64,000 nt of DNA from Desulfallas sp. Bu1-1 (GTDB lineage Bacteria > Bacillota > Desulfotomaculia > Desulfotomaculales > Desulfallaceae). Below the pieces are notes generated by a model. The model had not been told where the DNA came from. It ran no database searches and saw only the letters and a list, made by a program, of their open reading frames with translations. Shown piece by piece: positions 61,140 to 64,000 of the stretch. The stretch's first letter is position 1; each line of letters starts with the position of its first letter. The position numbers and the translations under genes are program-made. Location of the stretch: NCBI RefSeq assembly GCF_015594625.1, contig NZ_JADNRQ010000003.1, positions 211,074 to 275,073 of the forward strand. Direction: 5' to 3'.

Positions 61140-62201
61140 GTGGAATCGGCCATATTGCTTTACCGCCTGTATGATGTAGCGGATGAGATAAACCTTGAGG
61201 CTGTGGAGAAAATATTATCCGTAGAAAGGACTACTTCGCGCCTAAGGTTGTCCCGCATTCCTCCGAAATCGATTCATATAAAAAATCCTCCGGTTCGCCT
61301 GGAATTGGGTGACGATACAATCGCCATCGGCGGGACCGAATATAAAGTCTCATTTTCCGCCCGTGTATATGACCTGGGTGTTATAAGTATTGTAATGTGC
61401 TTTAATTTGGGACCGGATATTTCCTATGATGATGTTTACCGGCTGGCCATAGATCTGGAAAAACAAGATGATTACGAACAAGTTTTTGTAAGGCAACTGG
61501 ATAAATTGAAGTGCACTTTGCTGCCGGCCCTGGTGGGGAAGGGGTCGGGGAACTTTGTAGAGGACTTTACGGTTTTTTTCTTTACCAACTGGCAAAATGA
61601 TTGGGACCCGCTTCCGCTGTTGTTGGGGGAGGAAGGCCCTTTCAGCGACTGGGTGAGGCGGGAAACGCTCCAAAATTCTTATTCTTACTTCCCCGGTGAT
61701 TTGGTTATCATTACCTGGGATTCGGCCCTTGTTTACGATGCCTCGGGAAGTACCGATTTGCCCGATCTCCTGGAGTTTGCCAATTGTCAGCTCCTGGAGT
61801 TGCGCTATTACGACGGTTTGCTTTCAGAAGCAATGGAAGAAATGTATGAAGAATTGGAACGGGTGGGACAGGTGGGCAGTTACATGCGCTTGAGGCATTA
61901 CCGGCGCATCATGGGCAGGTTGATGGAACTGGTGACCGAGGTAACCGATATCACCGAGCGCATTCAAAATTCAGTCAAGGTGACGGAAGATATTTACTAT
62001 GCCCGTATTTATTCCGCCGCGCTGACCTTGTTTCGCACCAGGGCCTGGATGGATAGCATTCAACGCAAAATTGCGGTGATTCAGCAGAATTATGCCATGC
62101 TCAGCGATGAGATCGTAACCGCCCGATCCACTTGGCTGGAAGTAGCCATTGTGCTTCTGATCATGCTGGAAATAATCCTGGGAGTGCTCAGAGTGTTTTA
62201 G
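61140..62201 (+). CDS. RMD1/DUF155 family protein with C-terminal membrane anchor
   Basis: 353 residues. The central part (SARVYDLGVISIVMCFNLGP, LVIITWDSALVYD, LLEFANCQLLELRYYDGLLS) matches the DUF155/RMD1-sif2 family, followed by the long helix LMELVTEVTDITERIQNSVK and one C-terminal membrane segment (WLEVAIVLLIMLEIILGVL). Eukaryotic members act at mitochondria; bacterial function unknown. GTG 61140 follows AGGAAGGAGTGA. Confidence 0.8.
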   Translation: MESAILLYRLYDVADEINLEAVEKILSVERTTSRLRLSRIPPKSIHIKNPPVRLELGDDTIAIGGTEYKVSFSARVYDLGVISIVMCFNLGPDISYDDVYRLAIDLEKQDDYEQVFVRQLDKLKCTLLPALVGKGSGNFVEDFTVFFFTNWQNDWDPLPLLLGEEGPFSDWVRRETLQNSYSYFPGDLVIITWDSALVYDASGSTDLPDLLEFANCQLLELRYYDGLLSEAMEEMYEELERVGQVGSYMRLRHYRRIMGRLMELVTEVTDITERIQNSVKVTEDIYYARIYSAALTLFRTRAWMDSIQRKIAVIQQNYAMLSDEIVTARSTWLEVAIVLLIMLEIILGVLRVF

Positions 62202-62226
62202 GCCCGCCGTTTTGCATGTTTTAGTA

Positions 62227-62640
62227 TCATAAGCTTACCGCCCGGCCGCGGTCGAAATGATTTTCCAGGATAACGGCGGCCTCTTCCAGGCCTTTCACCG
62301 TCACCAGGCGGGGTACATTCGCCCGTAAAACAGCCAGGTCTTTGACGCTGGGGTTGATGGCTATGGCCAGGCCTGCTTCCATAAACATTTCCAGGTCCCC
62401 GATGCTGTCGCCTACCGCTGCCGTTTCCAGGGGGGAGGCGCCGGTTTCGGTCATGATTTTTTCAAAATTCTTCATAGCTGATTTCGCCAGCCAGAAAGCG
62501 CTCCTGGTATTTTTCCGCCTGCCTGTTCCAAATACCCGGTCGGCGGTGCAGGTATTCCCACGAACTCCGCACTTCGGTGATGGTGCCGTCCATGTCGAAG
62601 GCGATTAGTTTCAGCCCGTTTGTGGCCTTCCGGTTAAACT
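62227..62640 (-). pseudogene. HAD-IB-type phosphatase with an internal deletion
   Basis: The N-terminal part reads LIAFDMDGTITEVRSSWEYL (HAD motif I DxDGT) and runs to AGEISYEEF, then a stop. The next frame continues directly with the C-terminal part TGASPLETAAVGDSIGDLEMF (motif IV GDSxxDLEM). The middle of a phosphoserine-phosphatase-like protein, with motifs II and III, is missing, and no start codon is visible for the first part. Non-functional remnant. Confidence 0.7.
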
Positions 62641-62957
62641 CCCCCGTAACAAAATAGGATTTTCCCCTTGACGAAGTATTCCAGTTGGTTATTATAACAT
62701 AAAAATGATTTTATTTTGCTGATTGATATTTTATTCACTTGGTTAAAGGAATTAGGTTACAAAATACAGAAACTAAGAGTGTATTCGATAAACAATAAAT
62801 CCCAAATGTAATATATAGGGAGACTTGTAATGATAAGCAAGCATAGTAAGCAAGAGCCTAAAAAAGCGCATGACAAATAGACCTTTTTAAAAACATTTTA
62901 AAAAAGCCTAAACAGATAAATATAGCTTGGATAAAAAATAATACAGTTTAATCCCAG

Positions 62958-64000
62958 TTATGCAGCAAACCCTGAAAGAGCAGGAAATATATCAGTAATG
63001 GATAAGGTGCTCTCGCAAGCCCAAGCATCAACAAAACAACAGAATGCACCAAGAAAAACCCTAACTATTCTACGTTCTTTAGAATAAATAACAGCAGACT
63101 CAGCATGAAAATCATTATTAATTCTGTCCCAAGTCCTTTCAGTGGTAGAACGTCTTTTGTACAGTAGCTTCCACTCATCCGAGCCTCTTAAGATAGGAGT
63201 AAAGAACCTGAGGTTATCACTTGTTTTAGTATAAAATGATTTCTCGCTATAAGCATGACACCTGTCACAGGAATCGCACTGTACAGGGAAAAGCCACTTT
63301 CGTCTGTAGGACTTGGACATCAGACCCCAGTTACGTAATTGGTGTCCTAAACACTTGCAGTGAGGGATCCCGTTTTTATCAAATTCAATAAGCTCATCTA
63401 CAGCCTCAGGCTTAGAAGAACGGGAGTTGAGATCAATAATGGGTTTGATGCCATAATACATATTAAGAAGATAAAATGGAATGGCATCATAAGCAGAGTC
63501 AAAAGCAGCAGAATAGAAACTTAACTCTGGATACAAATCTACAATCTCTTTAAGCTCATAAACACCAGTTACAGAATCATGACGCTCACCAGTAACACAT
63601 TTAATATGGATAGGTAAACTGTAGAATGAGTCACAAGCTGTAAAGCCATGAAAAGTATGGCCATAAAAATAACACTCATTGTAACTATCCCAGCCCCAGG
63701 AGGCAGTGGGATCAGCGAACAAGCGGGGGCAATCGCAGCGTTCGCCGGGTTTTAACTTACAATCGCAGACTTTCTTGCCATAATAAGAAGCATGAGTAGG
63801 CATACAAGTGCCATCAGCGGCGATATTAAGCCTATTAGGGTCTCCAAGGATACCCATGGCTAAGGAAGGCATAACAAAAACGTCTTTTAGGATATGGTTT
63901 AAAGTAGTTTCCAGGTTATCAGGGAGCTTGGAATTATCATATTTTAAGACCCTGTTTACCAAACGTTCAACCACACCGGGCTTTGAAGAATCCAGCTTCT
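62958..64000 (-). CDS. Transposase (DDE type), 5' end beyond the window
   Basis: The open frame continues to the window edge. ADGTCMPTHASYYGKKV, then a Cys-rich CDCKLKPGERCDCP, GHTFHGFTACDS, AAFDSAYDAIPFYLL (catalytic Asp type), IDLNSRSS and a Cys-rich CDSCDRCHAYSEKS, ending with RRSTTERTWDRINNDF (YREK-like E region) are the DDE features of a group of clostridial transposases with a zinc-ribbon-like insert. Only 338 codons from a possible internal start at 63974 plus the edge are seen; IS ends were not identified. Confidence 0.8.
   Translation of the reverse strand, partial: KLDSSKPGVVERLVNRVLKYDNSKLPDNLETTLNHILKDVFVMPSLAMGILGDPNRLNIAADGTCMPTHASYYGKKVCDCKLKPGERCDCPRLFADPTASWGWDSYNECYFYGHTFHGFTACDSFYSLPIHIKCVTGERHDSVTGVYELKEIVDLYPELSFYSAAFDSAYDAIPFYLLNMYYGIKPIIDLNSRSSKPEAVDELIEFDKNGIPHCKCLGHQLRNWGLMSKSYRRKWLFPVQCDSCDRCHAYSEKSFYTKTSDNLRFFTPILRGSDEWKLLYKRRSTTERTWDRINNDFHAESAVIYSKERRIVRVFLGAFCCFVDAWACESTLSITDIFPALSGFAA

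Noticed and set aside
1..64000. CRISPR array
   Set aside because: No regularly spaced short direct repeats and no cas genes were seen; repeats present are hairpins or a two-copy duplication.

Overview
The window looks like the chromosome of an anaerobic, endospore-forming Firmicute of the Peptococcaceae/Desulfotomaculaceae type (Desulfotomaculum, Pelotomaculum and relatives). This rests on gene content and order: dipicolinate synthase genes dpaA/dpaB and a gerA-gerB-gerC set point to spores, while an Hdr-type Fe-S protein, a hydrogenase remnant and a ferritin-like protein point to anaerobic metabolism. No rRNA gene, intact tRNA gene or CRISPR array is visible.

Left part (1-23,100, all on +). 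This is a classical core block: 3' end of infB, rbfA, nrnA, truB, ribF, two small unknown genes, rpsO, pnp, a ylxY-like deacetylase, a D,D-carboxypeptidase, an M16 peptidase, dut, a ymxH-type gene, a Clp-fold (SDH) protease, then dapB-dpaA-dpaB-asd-dapG-dapA, rnj and tepA. The order is close to the Bacillus rpsO-pnpA-ylxY-mlpA-ymxH-spoVFA-spoVFB-asd-dapG-dapA-rnjB-tepA region, with extra genes. The dap/dpa run supplies dihydrodipicolinate for lysine/peptidoglycan and dipicolinic acid for the spore core. A roughly 370-nt GC-rich, hairpin-rich region without a gene (12,121-12,490) ends in a structured terminator and is the best candidate here for an undescribed or unassigned structured RNA.

Middle part (23,124-34,942). 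tepA is cut just after its active-site motif and is followed by accessory DNA: an NadR-like ATPase, a PIN toxin-antitoxin pair, a stalk-domain surface protein, a broken M23 peptidase, a pilin-like small membrane protein, a complete IS200/IS605 element with tnpA, tnpB and its 3' RNA region, a DIP1984-family gene, a ParB-like gene with a possible -1 frameshift, a membrane metallopeptidase and a truncated DruA-like gene. The right side carries the 3' end of a tRNA gene without its 5' part, an integration-scar signature. Several genes here are decayed.

Right part (35,175-64,000). Mixed chromosomal genes: an orphan PhoB-type regulator, an FMN reductase, a gerABC germination-receptor operon with an extra small membrane gene (-), a collapsed [NiFe]-hydrogenase locus, a ferritin-like gene, a glutamate-synthase-domain protein, a universal stress protein, trmK-nif3, two metallo-beta-lactamase-fold hydrolases, a UROD/MetE-like protein, a NUDIX hydrolase, a full oligopeptide ABC transporter (opp, -), an HD-GYP protein with a DUF5317 protein and two tandem copies of an identical 23-residue peptide gene, a Crp/Fnr regulator, an Hdr-type Fe-S protein, a DUF155 protein, a deleted HAD phosphatase and a transposase running off the end.
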